Shown here: positions 5,875 through 12,981 of the stretch, in pieces | Position numbering within the stretch: position 1 is the first letter of the stretch | Layout: every line of letters starts with the position of its first letter | NCBI GenBank assembly: GCA_019414515.1 | Contig: DXLX01000024.1 | Span: 1-12,994, forward strand | Direction of reading: 5' to 3' | From: Collinsella sp. | Lineage (GTDB): Bacteria; Actinomycetota; Coriobacteriia; Coriobacteriales; Coriobacteriaceae | Length of the DNA stretch: 12,994 bases | The notes under the pieces: generated by a model | What the model was told of the DNA's origin: nothing | Database searches by the model: none | What the model saw: the letters and a program-made list of their open reading frames with translations, nothing else | Position numbers and translations under genes: made by a program

Positions 5875-6598
5875 AGGCGAGGGCTTGGCGCTGAAGCTCG
5901 ATGAGCTCGGCGATACCTTTGTCGCCCAGGTCGAGCAGGGCGTTGAGGCGCTTACGGTCGAAGGGCGCCTGCTCGCCGGTACCCTGGAGCTCGATCATCT
6001 CACCGGCGTCGGTGGCGACGAGGTTCATGTCGACCTCGGCATGGCTGTCCTCGGAATAATCCAAGTCGAGCAGGGTGTTGCCGTCGACAACGCCCATGGA
6101 AATGGCAGCCACCTGGCCGATAAGCGGGATGCGCTCGATCTTGCCCGCCTCGACCCACATGGCAAGGGCGTCGTGCAGTGCCACCCAGGCGCCGGTAATG
6201 CTCGCCGTTCGCGTGCCGCCGTCTGCCTGAATCACGTCGCAGTCGACGGTAACGGTGTACTCGCCGAGTGCCTTCATATTGACGACGGTACGCAGGCTGC
6301 GACCGATGAGGCGCTCGATCTCCATGGAGCGGCCCTTGCGGTTGGCGTGCTCGCGCTTGCAGCGCTTGCCGGTCGACGCCGGCAGCATGGCGTATTCCGC
6401 GGTCACCCAGCCGGCCTTGGCGCCCTTTCGCCAGCCCGGCACGCCCTCCTCGATAGTGGCGGCGCACAGCACGCGCGTGTCGCCGAACTCGGCCAAACAC
6501 GAGCCGTGGGCGTGCTTCATGACGCCACGGGTGAGCTTAACGGGGCGTAACTCGTTGGCGGCGCGACCGTTGGCGCGGTTGACCTGCATGTACTCCAT
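5873..6598 (-). CDS. rph: Ribonuclease PH
   Basis: A phosphate-dependent 3'-5' exoribonuclease that trims tRNA precursors and other RNA 3' ends, acting as a hexameric ring in the cytoplasm. The 241 aa are close to the usual ~240. Conserved segments include RPVKLTRGVMKHAHGSCLAEFGDTRVLC (18-45), RKGRSMEIERLIGRSLR (87-103) and DCDVIQADGGTRTASITGAWVAL (119-141), which hold the phosphate-binding and catalytic residues. The ATG has AAAGGAT upstream at normal spacing. It follows murI after 54 nt, so co-transcription with murI is likely. The stop codon is embedded in a hairpin. Confidence 0.97.
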   Translation of the reverse strand: MEYMQVNRANGRAANELRPVKLTRGVMKHAHGSCLAEFGDTRVLCAATIEEGVPGWRKGAKAGWVTAEYAMLPASTGKRCKREHANRKGRSMEIERLIGRSLRTVVNMKALGEYTVTVDCDVIQADGGTRTASITGAWVALHDALAMWVEAGKIERIPLIGQVAAISMGVVDGNTLLDLDYSEDSHAEVDMNLVATDAGEMIELQGTGEQAPFDRKRLNALLDLGDKGIAELIELQRQALA

Positions 6599-6652
6599 AG
6601 AAATATCCTTTCGGCAAAATATGTGGCGAAGGCTTTGGCGGCTGCCTCACAT

Positions 6653-7537
6653 CTATTTCAGCTCATCGATATCGATATGTTCGATGCTCTTGAGCGGCTG
6701 ACCAAAGATAAAGCTACCCGCCACCGCAAACTCGGCAATGTTATCGGCCGTCGTGGCAAAACGATGCTGCGGCTCGGCGGCGTCGCCCGCCAGCTGCTCG
6801 CGGCGCGTGAGGATATCGGTCAGCTCGCGCGTGGTCTCCTCGGCGGAACTCACGACGCGCACCCCAGGCCCCAGCGCATGGCGGATAGGTCCCACCAACA
6901 GCGGGAAATGCGTACAGCCAAGCACCACGGTATCGATACCGTGGTCGCGCAGCGGCTCAACCGTGGCACCCACCAGCGCACGCACGGCAGGCGTATCGAA
7001 GATGTCCTCGTTCTCAAGCCACTGTTCCTGCAGGTGTGCACCCGAGGCTAGCTCGTGTTCGACAACCTCGACAAAGCTCGAGGCAGGACAGCCGTATACA
7101 TCGACGCCGGCATCCAGATCCTGAATGGCGCGCGTGTAGGCGCCCGAGCGAATGGTGAGGTTGGTGGCGAGCACGCCCACGCGACGCGTACGCGTGCTGT
7201 TGATTGCTGCACGGGCACCCGGCGCGATCACACCGATCACGGGAACGTCGAGCACCTGCTGGGCCAGACGCAAGGCCGCAGCGGTCGCCGTGTTGCAGGC
7301 GATGACCATAATCTTGACGTCGTGCTTCGAAAGCCAACGACCCGCCTGCAACGCAAACGAGCGCACCTCATCCTCGGTGCGCGTGCCGTAGGGACAGCGC
7401 TTGGTGTCGCCAAAGTAGTAGACGGACTCGTGCGGCAGCGCCGTCGCGATGGCGCGCGCAACCGTCAGACCGCCCAAACCAGAATCGAACACGCCAATCG
7501 GGCGCGTGTCGCCTGCCGGATTCTCGATATCGGACAT
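6653..7537 (-). CDS. murI: Glutamate racemase
   Basis: Converts L-glutamate to D-glutamate for peptidoglycan stem peptides. The 294-aa protein has IGVFDSGLGGLTVARAI (14-30), YFGDTKRCPYG (41-51), ACNTATAAAL (80-89, catalytic C81) and VLGCTHFPLL (205-214, catalytic C208), so both cysteines of the two-base mechanism are present. The ATG is preceded by GGTGAGG at very short spacing. It follows the HAD gene after 51 nt and precedes rph. With murE two genes upstream, this makes a small cell-wall precursor cluster. Confidence 0.97.
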   Translation of the reverse strand: MSDIENPAGDTRPIGVFDSGLGGLTVARAIATALPHESVYYFGDTKRCPYGTRTEDEVRSFALQAGRWLSKHDVKIMVIACNTATAAALRLAQQVLDVPVIGVIAPGARAAINSTRTRRVGVLATNLTIRSGAYTRAIQDLDAGVDVYGCPASSFVEVVEHELASGAHLQEQWLENEDIFDTPAVRALVGATVEPLRDHGIDTVVLGCTHFPLLVGPIRHALGPGVRVVSSAEETTRELTDILTRREQLAGDAAEPQHRFATTADNIAEFAVAGSFIFGQPLKSIEHIDIDELK

Positions 7538-7588
7538 TACCTCACCAGTCTCTCTCGAAAAGACATGTCCAAGTGCGGCGACGCCGCG

Positions 7589-8500
7589 CTACGAACGCGC
7601 CGCGACCAGCAGCTCTGCCGTCGCCGCCCAACCGTCGATAATTTTGCCACGCGTAACGAAAGCGTTCTCGCAAGCAGCCAGGAACTCAGGCGCGCCGACG
7701 CTCGTCAGGCCATTCTCGACCAGGCAGAACGTGCCCACGTGATCGGCCATGTAGAAGTCGGACTCGGAATCGCCGAGCGCCAACGTCTCCTCGCGCTCGA
7801 TCCCTAGGTGCTCGCAGAAGCGCGCAATGGCGACGCCCTTGTTGAGACCCGCGGGATTGATGTTGAATGCGCGGCCGTCCTCGACGCGATCGAGCTCGAG
7901 CGTCGTCGGCTTGGACAGGTGAGTCAGATGGCCGTTGCACGCCCAGATCAGACCGCAGCCGGCCTCGTCCAGGATGGCCTGAACCTCATCGTCGGGCACA
8001 TCGCCGCGCATGCCGACGGTGACCTCACGGTATTTGTAGCCGGTCGACATGTCGTTGTGATACTCGATCTTGTGCGGCCAGCGGGCGAGGATCTTCTCGC
8101 ACACGCCGGTCTGCTCGATCACCTGGTGCGGCGTGAGGCCGCAAGAGGAGTCGTAGGGCATGTCGCCGGTCAGATACTCCCAATCGTTGGCTTTGAGGTC
8201 GTACATAACCAGACCGCCCATCTCGCCAATGTAGGAGTTGAGGCCGAGCACGCGCGCGTCCTCGTGGATCATGGTACGGTTGCGGCCCGAGGTGGGAACC
8301 ACCTGAATACCAGCGCGAGCGAGCGCCACGACGGCCTCGACGAGTTTGGTCGAGGGGTTGCCGTCGTTGTCGCGCAGCACGCACGAGCCGGGTGCAAGCA
8401 TCGTGGCATCCAGGTCGGTAAAGACGTACTTGACCTTGGCCAAGCGCTCGCGCATCTCGCCCGAAAGCTCGGCGACGGTCGGCAGGGTATTGTGGGACAT
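7589..8500 (-). CDS. HAD-superfamily phosphatase (Cof / sugar-phosphatase-like)
   Basis: A predicted cytoplasmic phosphatase of HAD class IIB, the group that includes Cof-type, sucrose-phosphate and mannosyl-3-phosphoglycerate phosphatases. The 303 aa contain motif I FTDLDATML (27-35, nucleophile D29 and acid D31), motif II with T70 in PTSGRNR, K221 in NKGVAIARF as motif III, and GDSESDF (243-249) as motif IV. A cap domain lies between about 85 and 215. The start at 8500 is chosen because GGAG lies five bases upstream; the in-frame ATG at 8542 has no ribosome-binding site. The substrate cannot be read from the sequence. The position between murE and murI suggests co-transcription with wall genes but does not prove a wall substrate. 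Confidence 0.88.
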   Translation of the reverse strand: MSHNTLPTVAELSGEMRERLAKVKYVFTDLDATMLAPGSCVLRDNDGNPSTKLVEAVVALARAGIQVVPTSGRNRTMIHEDARVLGLNSYIGEMGGLVMYDLKANDWEYLTGDMPYDSSCGLTPHQVIEQTGVCEKILARWPHKIEYHNDMSTGYKYREVTVGMRGDVPDDEVQAILDEAGCGLIWACNGHLTHLSKPTTLELDRVEDGRAFNINPAGLNKGVAIARFCEHLGIEREETLALGDSESDFYMADHVGTFCLVENGLTSVGAPEFLAACENAFVTRGKIIDGWAATAELLVAARS

Positions 8501-8607
8501 GGTTACTCCGTTTACGTAGAAGGGTTTGGACTTGGACGGCATGTTTTGATTGAGGGAACACGCTTATGGCGACAGCGCACTCAGGACGCCGCCGCCATCA
8601 TGGTTCA

Positions 8608-10170
8608 TTAGTCAAACTGGGCAACATCGATCAGGCGATTGGCCAGCGAAAGGTCGCTCTCGATGGGCACGAACTCGTCGCCCACGTGCATGAGCTCCTC
8701 GTCACCCTTTGCCAGCAGCAAGACAATGGTGGGAGCATCGGGGTTGACGTACTCCTCGCGCGCCGCCTTGAACGCCGCATGCACAGCGGCTTCGCGATCG
8801 AGGATGATCTTGTTCGGCGTATCGTCGGGAACATGTTCGGCAAGCTCGCGACAGACCTTCATCGGGTCCTCGTGAGCCGGGTCCTCATTGGCAAAGATCA
8901 TCAGGTCGGAATACGGTGCGGCCTCGCGCGGAAGCTGCTCGCGGCGCTCCTGCGCCTTGCCGCCGGCAGCGCCAAACACCGCAATGACCGGACTAGCGGG
9001 AAACGCGCGCTTGACCGACGAGAAAAGCGAGCGGAACGAAAGCTGGTTGTGCGCGTAGTCGACGACACAAATCACGCGGCCGTCCTTCGACTCCACGACC
9101 TCCATACGGCCCGGCACACGCAGTTTTGAGAGGCCCTTCTTGATAGCCTCGATACCGATGCCGATCTCGCGCGCAGCGGCGATAGCGACCAGCGCGTTTT
9201 CCACGTTAAAGTCTCCCGCGATACCCAGCAGGACCTTCTCCCCCGCCTCGGACTCGTCGGCACACAGGCCATGCAAGTTGAACTCGATGCTAAAGCCGAC
9301 TATGCGTACGTCGCTCGCCCACAGGCTTGCCTCGGGATGCTCGACGCCAACGGTCACCAAGCGCTCGGCCGTCGACGCTGCCTCCAGCACACGGTCGACC
9401 TCTTCGGTGCCCAGATTCACCACGGCGGTCTTTGCCTGGTCAAAAATCCTGAGCTTGCTCTCAAAATAATCCTCAAACGTGGGGTGTTCGATCGGCGAGA
9501 TGTGGTCGCGGCCGATGTTGAGGAAGCACGCCACGTCAAACGGCAGATTCTCGACGCGTTGGTACTTGAGCGCCTGGCTCGAGACCTCCATGACCATGGA
9601 CTGGCGACCGGACGTGCGGCAGTTGGCGATATGGCGCCAAACCTCGGGGGCCTCGGGCGTAGTATTGGTGCTCTCGTAGCACTCGATACCATCGTCGGTA
9701 CTCACCGAGCCGATCATGCCGCAGGACTCGCCCGCCGCCTTGATGATGGACTGGAGCATAAAAGCGGCCGTGGTCTTTCCCTTGGTGCCGGTGATGCCCA
9801 CGATCTTGACGTCGTGGTCGGGACGGTCGTAGACCTCCGGCGGCAACAGGGCCATGGCCGTGCGAACACTATCAACAACCAGCATCGCAGCACCGCTCTC
9901 CTGCGCCAGCGGCTCCAGAGACTCGACCAGCGACTCCTCGCACACAAATGCGACGGCGCCCGCATCGAGCGCCATGCTCAAAAACGCGGGCTTAAAGGCA
10001 GCACCTTTACAGAAGAACACGTCACCTGCCGAGACCGCGCGCGAATCAAACGAGCAACCGGTCACGGCACGCTCGTCAACCTGCTCTGATGCGCGCAGCT
10101 CGCCGCACACATCGAGCAGCTTGGCAAGCGTATCGACCGTGGTCACGGTCGCGGAATCCGAATGGTGCAT
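8608..10170 (-). CDS. murE: UDP-N-acetylmuramyl-tripeptide synthetase (MurE), non-DAP specificity motif
   Basis: Adds the third amino acid to UDP-MurNAc-L-Ala-D-Glu using ATP. The 520-aa protein has an N-terminal uridine-binding domain (CSFDSRAVSAGDVFFCKG, 39-56), a Mur ligase central domain with P-loop GITGTKGKTT (125-134), EVSSQAL (195-201), a lysine in EDYFESKLRIF (K239) likely to be carbamylated, and DYAHN (371-375), then a C-terminal domain. The segment that selects the third residue reads ANEDPAHEDP (427-436), with EDPA where diaminopimelate enzymes have DNPR. This points to lysine, ornithine or another diamino acid. The ATG has AAAGGTG upstream. TACTAT at 10209-10214 may be a -10. The asnB terminator lies just upstream and the HAD gene downstream. 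Confidence 0.94.
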   Translation of the reverse strand: MHHSDSATVTTVDTLAKLLDVCGELRASEQVDERAVTGCSFDSRAVSAGDVFFCKGAAFKPAFLSMALDAGAVAFVCEESLVESLEPLAQESGAAMLVVDSVRTAMALLPPEVYDRPDHDVKIVGITGTKGKTTAAFMLQSIIKAAGESCGMIGSVSTDDGIECYESTNTTPEAPEVWRHIANCRTSGRQSMVMEVSSQALKYQRVENLPFDVACFLNIGRDHISPIEHPTFEDYFESKLRIFDQAKTAVVNLGTEEVDRVLEAASTAERLVTVGVEHPEASLWASDVRIVGFSIEFNLHGLCADESEAGEKVLLGIAGDFNVENALVAIAAAREIGIGIEAIKKGLSKLRVPGRMEVVESKDGRVICVVDYAHNQLSFRSLFSSVKRAFPASPVIAVFGAAGGKAQERREQLPREAAPYSDLMIFANEDPAHEDPMKVCRELAEHVPDDTPNKIILDREAAVHAAFKAAREEYVNPDAPTIVLLLAKGDEELMHVGDEFVPIESDLSLANRLIDVAQFD

Positions 10171-10232
10171 CTTTCACCTTTCTCAGCCATTTGGCAGGGA
10201 CGGTTTTCATAGTAACTGAAACGTGCTCGCGC

Positions 10233-10257
10233 AAAAACGGCTCCCGGAGGAGCCGTT
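10233..10257 (-). terminator. Terminator after asnB
   Basis: Minus-strand AACGGCTCC (10249-10257) pairs with GGAGCCGTT (10236-10244) around a UCCG tetraloop, with a run of five T made of the last two stem bases and three more. It lies 26 nt past the asnB stop and separates asnB from murE. Confidence 0.88.
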
Positions 10258-10282
10258 ACGCGCAGGCATTCGTAGGCCGAGA

Positions 10283-12163
10283 CTAGGCAGCCTGAACAGA
10301 AGGCTGGCCCTCGTCGATAAAGAAGCGCTTGTACCACACCAGGAACACGAGCGGCGTATAGATCTTGCGCTGGAAATCGCCCTTGCCCGCAAAGTGCAGA
10401 TCGAGCAGGTGCATGAGCTCGTCGGTATTGAAGAACTCGCTTGCCCACGGCGCGGTGAAGTACTCCTTGACATAGTCGTACCACTTTTGCTCGCGCAGCC
10501 AGTAGACAATCGGCACCGGGAAGCCCACCTTGGGACGGGTGGCCCACTCATCGGGCAGCGACTTGTTGGCAGCGTGGCGGAGTACCTGCTTGTTGCCGTT
10601 CTCGTTGATGCGGTAGCGGTCGGGAATGTGCTCGGCGAACTCCATGACTTTGCGGTCCAGGAAGGGCACGCGCAGCTCCAGTGAGTGTGCCATGCACATC
10701 TTGTCGGCCTTGAGCAGAATGTCGCCCGGGAGCCACATGTTCATGTCCAGGTACTGCTTCTTGACCAGCTCGGGCTGACCCTTCACGCGCGCATAGATGG
10801 GAGCGGCAAGCTCGAAGGCGCCATCGCCGGTGTTGTACTCGGGCTTGAGCACGCCGTCGACCTCGCGCTCCGGCCATACCAGAGCCTGTCCCAGGAACGA
10901 CTTCTCGGGGATCTCGGCACCCTTGACCAGGAAGTTATGTCCCTTGAAGTACGGCATATGCAGCGCCAGGTTACCGAGCGCGCGACGGACGGGCAGCGGC
11001 ACCATCTTTTTGTACTTGCGCACCGGGACCGTATCCTCGTAGTAGGCGTAGCCGCCAAAGAGTTCGTCGGCGCCTTCGCCCGAAAGCACGACGGTAACGT
11101 CCTTGCGGGCCATCTCGGCCAAGAACCACAGCGGCACGGAAGACAGGTTGGACTGCGGTTCGTCCATGTGATACTGGATGTCCTCGAGCGCACCGAAGAA
11201 CTCGTCGGCGGTAATCATCTTGCGAACGTTCTCGACGCCGAGCTTATCGGAAAGCTCCTTGGCGTAGTTGGTCTCGTTAAAGTTCTTGTAGTCAAAGCCC
11301 ACCGAGAAGGTCTTGTCGGGCATGAGGCAAGCGGCGATGTAGCTAGAGTCGACGCCACCGGAGAGGAACGACGCGACCTTGACGTCGGCGATGCGATGGG
11401 CCTCGACGCTCTCGTGCACGACCTCGTCCAGCTCGTCGACGTACTCCTCGAACGGCTTCTCGACGGCAGAGTAATCGCAATCCCAGTAGCGCTCGATGTT
11501 CATCTTGCCGGTCGGGATATCGACGGTAAAGTAGTGCGCCGGCGGCAGCTTGTAGACACCCTCGAAGAAGGTCTCCTCGGTTGCCGAATACTGCAGCGTC
11601 ATGTACGGACGCAGGGCCTTTTTGTTGACCGCCTTGTGGAAGTGCGGGTAGTCCAGGAAGCTCTTGATCTCAGAACCAAAGAGCACGCCCGGAGCGCCGT
11701 CGCCCGCATCGGCCATGGGATAGTAGTAAAGCGGCTTGATGCCAAAGATGTCGCGGGCGCCAAAAAGCTTGTTCTTCTTTTTGTCCCAGATGACGAAGGC
11801 GTACATACCGCGCAAGCGATCGAGTACGGCCTCGCCCCACTCCTCGTAGCCGTGCAGGAGGCTCTCGGTGTCGGCGCCGCAGTGGAACTTGTAGCCCTTG
11901 GCCTCGAGCTCGGAACGGAGTTCTTGGAAGTTGTAGATCTCGCCGTTGAAGACAATGACGACGCTACCGTCCTCGTTGGCCATGGGTTGGGCGCCAGCCT
12001 CGGTCAGGTCGAGGATCGACAGGCGGCGGAAGCCGAGGGCAACGCGGCCGTCGATAAACTGACCGCCCATGTCGGGACCGCGATGGACGATGCGGTCCAT
12101 CATCTTGGTGAGCACCTCGGATTGGTTATCCGTCCCACCGACAAAACCGACAAAACCGCACAT
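10283..12163 (-). CDS. asnB: Glutamine-hydrolysing asparagine synthetase
   Basis: Makes asparagine from aspartate, ATP and glutamine. The 626-aa protein starts MCGFVGF: Cys2, exposed after removal of Met, is the N-terminal nucleophile of the glutaminase domain (about 1-215). That domain also has RLSILDL (47-53), FNGEIYNFQELR (72-83) and CGADTE (95-100). The synthetase domain has the PPi-loop motif SGGVDSS (268-274) and further downstream LSGEGADELFGGY. The ATG has GAGGGG seven bases upstream. Some AsnB-like enzymes instead amidate diaminopimelate in the cell wall. murE is next door, but its specificity motif argues against diaminopimelate, so asparagine synthesis is the simplest reading. It has its own promoter region and terminator and is divergent from tRNA-Val. 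Confidence 0.95.
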   Translation of the reverse strand: MCGFVGFVGGTDNQSEVLTKMMDRIVHRGPDMGGQFIDGRVALGFRRLSILDLTEAGAQPMANEDGSVVIVFNGEIYNFQELRSELEAKGYKFHCGADTESLLHGYEEWGEAVLDRLRGMYAFVIWDKKKNKLFGARDIFGIKPLYYYPMADAGDGAPGVLFGSEIKSFLDYPHFHKAVNKKALRPYMTLQYSATEETFFEGVYKLPPAHYFTVDIPTGKMNIERYWDCDYSAVEKPFEEYVDELDEVVHESVEAHRIADVKVASFLSGGVDSSYIAACLMPDKTFSVGFDYKNFNETNYAKELSDKLGVENVRKMITADEFFGALEDIQYHMDEPQSNLSSVPLWFLAEMARKDVTVVLSGEGADELFGGYAYYEDTVPVRKYKKMVPLPVRRALGNLALHMPYFKGHNFLVKGAEIPEKSFLGQALVWPEREVDGVLKPEYNTGDGAFELAAPIYARVKGQPELVKKQYLDMNMWLPGDILLKADKMCMAHSLELRVPFLDRKVMEFAEHIPDRYRINENGNKQVLRHAANKSLPDEWATRPKVGFPVPIVYWLREQKWYDYVKEYFTAPWASEFFNTDELMHLLDLHFAGKGDFQRKIYTPLVFLVWYKRFFIDEGQPSVQAA

Positions 12164-12214
12164 ATACTATCCCCTCTGCTGTTGCTGGGCATCAAATCGA
12201 ATCAGTAGCTTTTG

Positions 12215-12220
12215 AGTATA
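12215..12220 (-). promoter_or_regulatory. Candidate -10 box of the asnB promoter
   Basis: Minus-strand TATACT in the context GGGTATACTC, about 52 nt upstream of the asnB ATG; the tatA promoter has the similar CGGTATACTC. No recognisable -35 lies at 16-18 bp, so the promoter may depend on an activator. Confidence 0.4.
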
Positions 12221-12274
12221 CCCGAGGGCGTAAAGAGGGGCGGAATGTTCAGGCAATCTCAACTGAATCAGCTC

Positions 12275-12297
12275 CGCTGTGACACGCTGTGACACGC
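12275..12297. promoter_or_regulatory. Tandem 10-bp repeat with TGTGACA motifs, possible operator
   Basis: CGCTGTGACA occurs twice in direct tandem (12275-12284 and 12285-12294) followed by CGC, placing two TGTGACA dyads one helical turn apart. The 17-mer at 12278-12294 fits the pattern TGTNA-N7-TNACA, known from TnrA/GlnR sites in Bacillus. It lies between the divergent asnB and tRNA-Val promoters. The repeat is certain; its function is inference. Confidence 0.4.
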
Positions 12298-12341
12298 GCC
12301 GGTTACCTTTAATGGATATGAGGTGAATGGGGCGATTGTTT

Positions 12342-12350
12342 TGCTATACT
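12342..12350 (+). promoter_or_regulatory. Extended -10 promoter of tRNA-Val
   Basis: TGC directly before TATACT (12345-12350) forms an extended -10 element. The predicted start falls a few bases before the mature tRNA 5' end at 12361. No convincing -35 is seen, which is compatible with an extended -10 promoter. Confidence 0.5.
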
Positions 12351-12360
12351 CTCTCCGCAC

Positions 12361-12436
12361 GGGCGATTGGCGCAACGGTTAGCGCAGGTGCTTTACACGC
12401 ACAAGGCTGGGGGTTCGAATCCCTCATCGCCCACCA
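12361..12436 (+). tRNA. tRNA-Val (anticodon TAC)
   Basis: Cloverleaf with acceptor GGGCGAT/ATCGCCC, D stem GCGC/GCGC, anticodon loop TTTACAC with anticodon TAC at 12394-12396, and T arm GGGGG-TTCGAAT-CCCTC. Discriminator A and an encoded CCA (12434-12436) follow. The outermost anticodon-stem pair is G-A, a mild irregularity. It is the only confident gene on the plus strand and sits at the boundary to gene-poor DNA. Its 3' end is duplicated downstream. Confidence 0.96.
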
Positions 12437-12440
12437 CTGA
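12419..12440 (+). repeat. tRNA-Val 3'-end direct repeat, copy 1
   Basis: Twenty-two bases running from the T arm through the CCA into CACTGA of the flank. They are identical to 12605-12626, an offset of 186 nt. This copy belongs to the intact tRNA. Such duplications of tRNA 3' ends are the usual form of attachment sites. Confidence 0.85.
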
Positions 12441-12446
12441 TTTGAT

Positions 12447-12477
12447 AGGCTCCCAGCAATGGGGGCCTTTCTTTTTT
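12447..12477 (+). terminator. Terminator after tRNA-Val
   Basis: AGGCTCCC (12447-12454) pairs with GGGGGCCT (12461-12468, one GU pair) around a 6-nt loop and is followed by TTTCTTTTTT. It lies 10 nt beyond the CCA. Confidence 0.88.
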
Positions 12478-12604
12478 GGACCCATCGCAGAGGGATTCGA
12501 ACCCGACAGGGTGCGAAGCTGAGGAAACGCGAAGCGTTTTCCAGCGCAGCACGCGAGGAGCGGAGCGACGAAGCGGATGCGGGCGGCGCCAGCCGCACGC
12601 GGAC
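12478..12604. other. GC-rich spacer between the two tRNA 3'-end copies
   Basis: No gene is supported. It begins with GGACCCATCGCAGAGGGATTCGAACCC (shown here only as a motif at 12478-12504), which resembles an inverted tRNA T arm and recurs after copy 2. It then holds a hairpin with arms AAACGC/GCGTTT (12525-12539) and a very GC-rich stretch with GCGGAGCGACGAAGCGG-like runs and a TGCGG...GCCGCA stem. Open frames here translate to tRNA-derived strings and are not genes. Confidence 0.6.
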
Positions 12605-12626
12605 ATCCCTCATCGCCCACCACTGA
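12605..12626 (+). repeat. tRNA-Val 3'-end direct repeat, copy 2 (no tRNA body)
   Basis: Identical over 22 bases to 12419-12440, including the CCA and the first flank bases. No acceptor 5' strand, D arm or anticodon arm precedes it, so it is not a tRNA. It is followed at the same distance by its own hairpin terminator. It may be an attachment-site duplicate or the remnant of a duplicated tRNA. Confidence 0.85.
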
Positions 12627-12631
12627 ATTGG

Positions 12632-12660
12632 AAACGGTCCTCGCAAGGGGACCGTTTTTT
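12632..12660 (+). terminator. Second terminator, after tRNA 3'-end copy 2
   Basis: AAACGGTCC (12632-12640) pairs perfectly with GGACCGTTT (12649-12657) around an 8-nt loop, with a run of six T (12655-12660). The stem sequence differs from the terminator after tRNA-Val although the position relative to the repeat is the same. Confidence 0.85.
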
Positions 12661-12880
12661 GTTTGGGCCCAGCGCATGGGATTCGAACCCTAAGGACCCC
12701 TTATTTCAAGGTCCGTGGCCAAATAATGGCAAAAATGAGTACTGCTACTTTGCTTGCAACATATAAACAGATAGTGTTTGCTTAGGTTACGCAACATATG
12801 TCCATTATAAGGACTAACAGTCAGATCAAAATCGTGTATTCATCGCCATTTCGACGGTAGCGCACAGAGATGTGGTGTAA
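12661..12880. other. Gene-free, more AT-rich stretch
   Basis: It opens with a second T-arm-like motif (GGGATTCGAACCC near 12679-12690) and an imperfect hairpin at 12694-12714. A 9-nt direct repeat GCAACATAT follows at 12756-12764 and 12791-12799. Base composition is visibly richer in A and T from about 12715 to 12850 than in the gene block. No supported reading frame, RNA gene or clear promoter was found. Confidence 0.55.
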
Positions 12881-12968
12881 GAGGCGGGGCATGCCCCGCC
12901 TCCGCCCTTTCTTGAAAGGGAGGGGACACCGCCTAGAATTCGTCGTTGGAGTAATGAAGGTGACGAAT
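12874..12968. repeat. Cluster of hairpins, including a perfect 22-bp palindrome
   Basis: Positions 12881-12902 are a perfect palindrome whose half is GAGGCGGGGCA. It is followed by CCCTTTC/GAAAGGG (12905-12911 with 12914-12920). GGTGT (12874-12878) and ACACC (12926-12930) can pair around both, making a branched structure. A third stem ATTCGTC/GACGAAT (12938-12944 with 12962-12968) follows and ends at the ribosome-binding region of a possible gene. There is no T-run. Such structured ends recall single-strand transposable elements or REP elements, but this is inference. Confidence 0.75.
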
Positions 12969-12981
12969 GGAAGGAAAGGCG

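Noticed and set aside
7589..8542. HAD gene starting 14 codons earlier at 8542
   Set aside because: No ribosome-binding site precedes that ATG, whereas GGAG is well placed before the ATG at 8500.
10685..12208. A 507-codon open frame on the plus strand opposite asnB
   Set aside because: Antisense shadow of asnB with the same low-information composition; no ribosome-binding site or motif.
12344..12646. Minus-strand frame of 100 codons containing WWAMRD twice
   Set aside because: It is the antisense translation of tRNA-Val and its duplicated 3' end, a well-known source of spurious proteins.
12476..12766. Plus-strand frame of 96 codons with DSNP motifs
   Set aside because: The DSNP strings come from the T-arm-like motifs GGGATTCGAACCC; the frame crosses a terminator and lacks a ribosome-binding site.
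12661..12880. CRISPR array or phage gene in the right-hand gene-free stretch
   Set aside because: There are no regularly spaced repeats; the only direct repeat is a 9-mer present twice, and no coding frame is supported.
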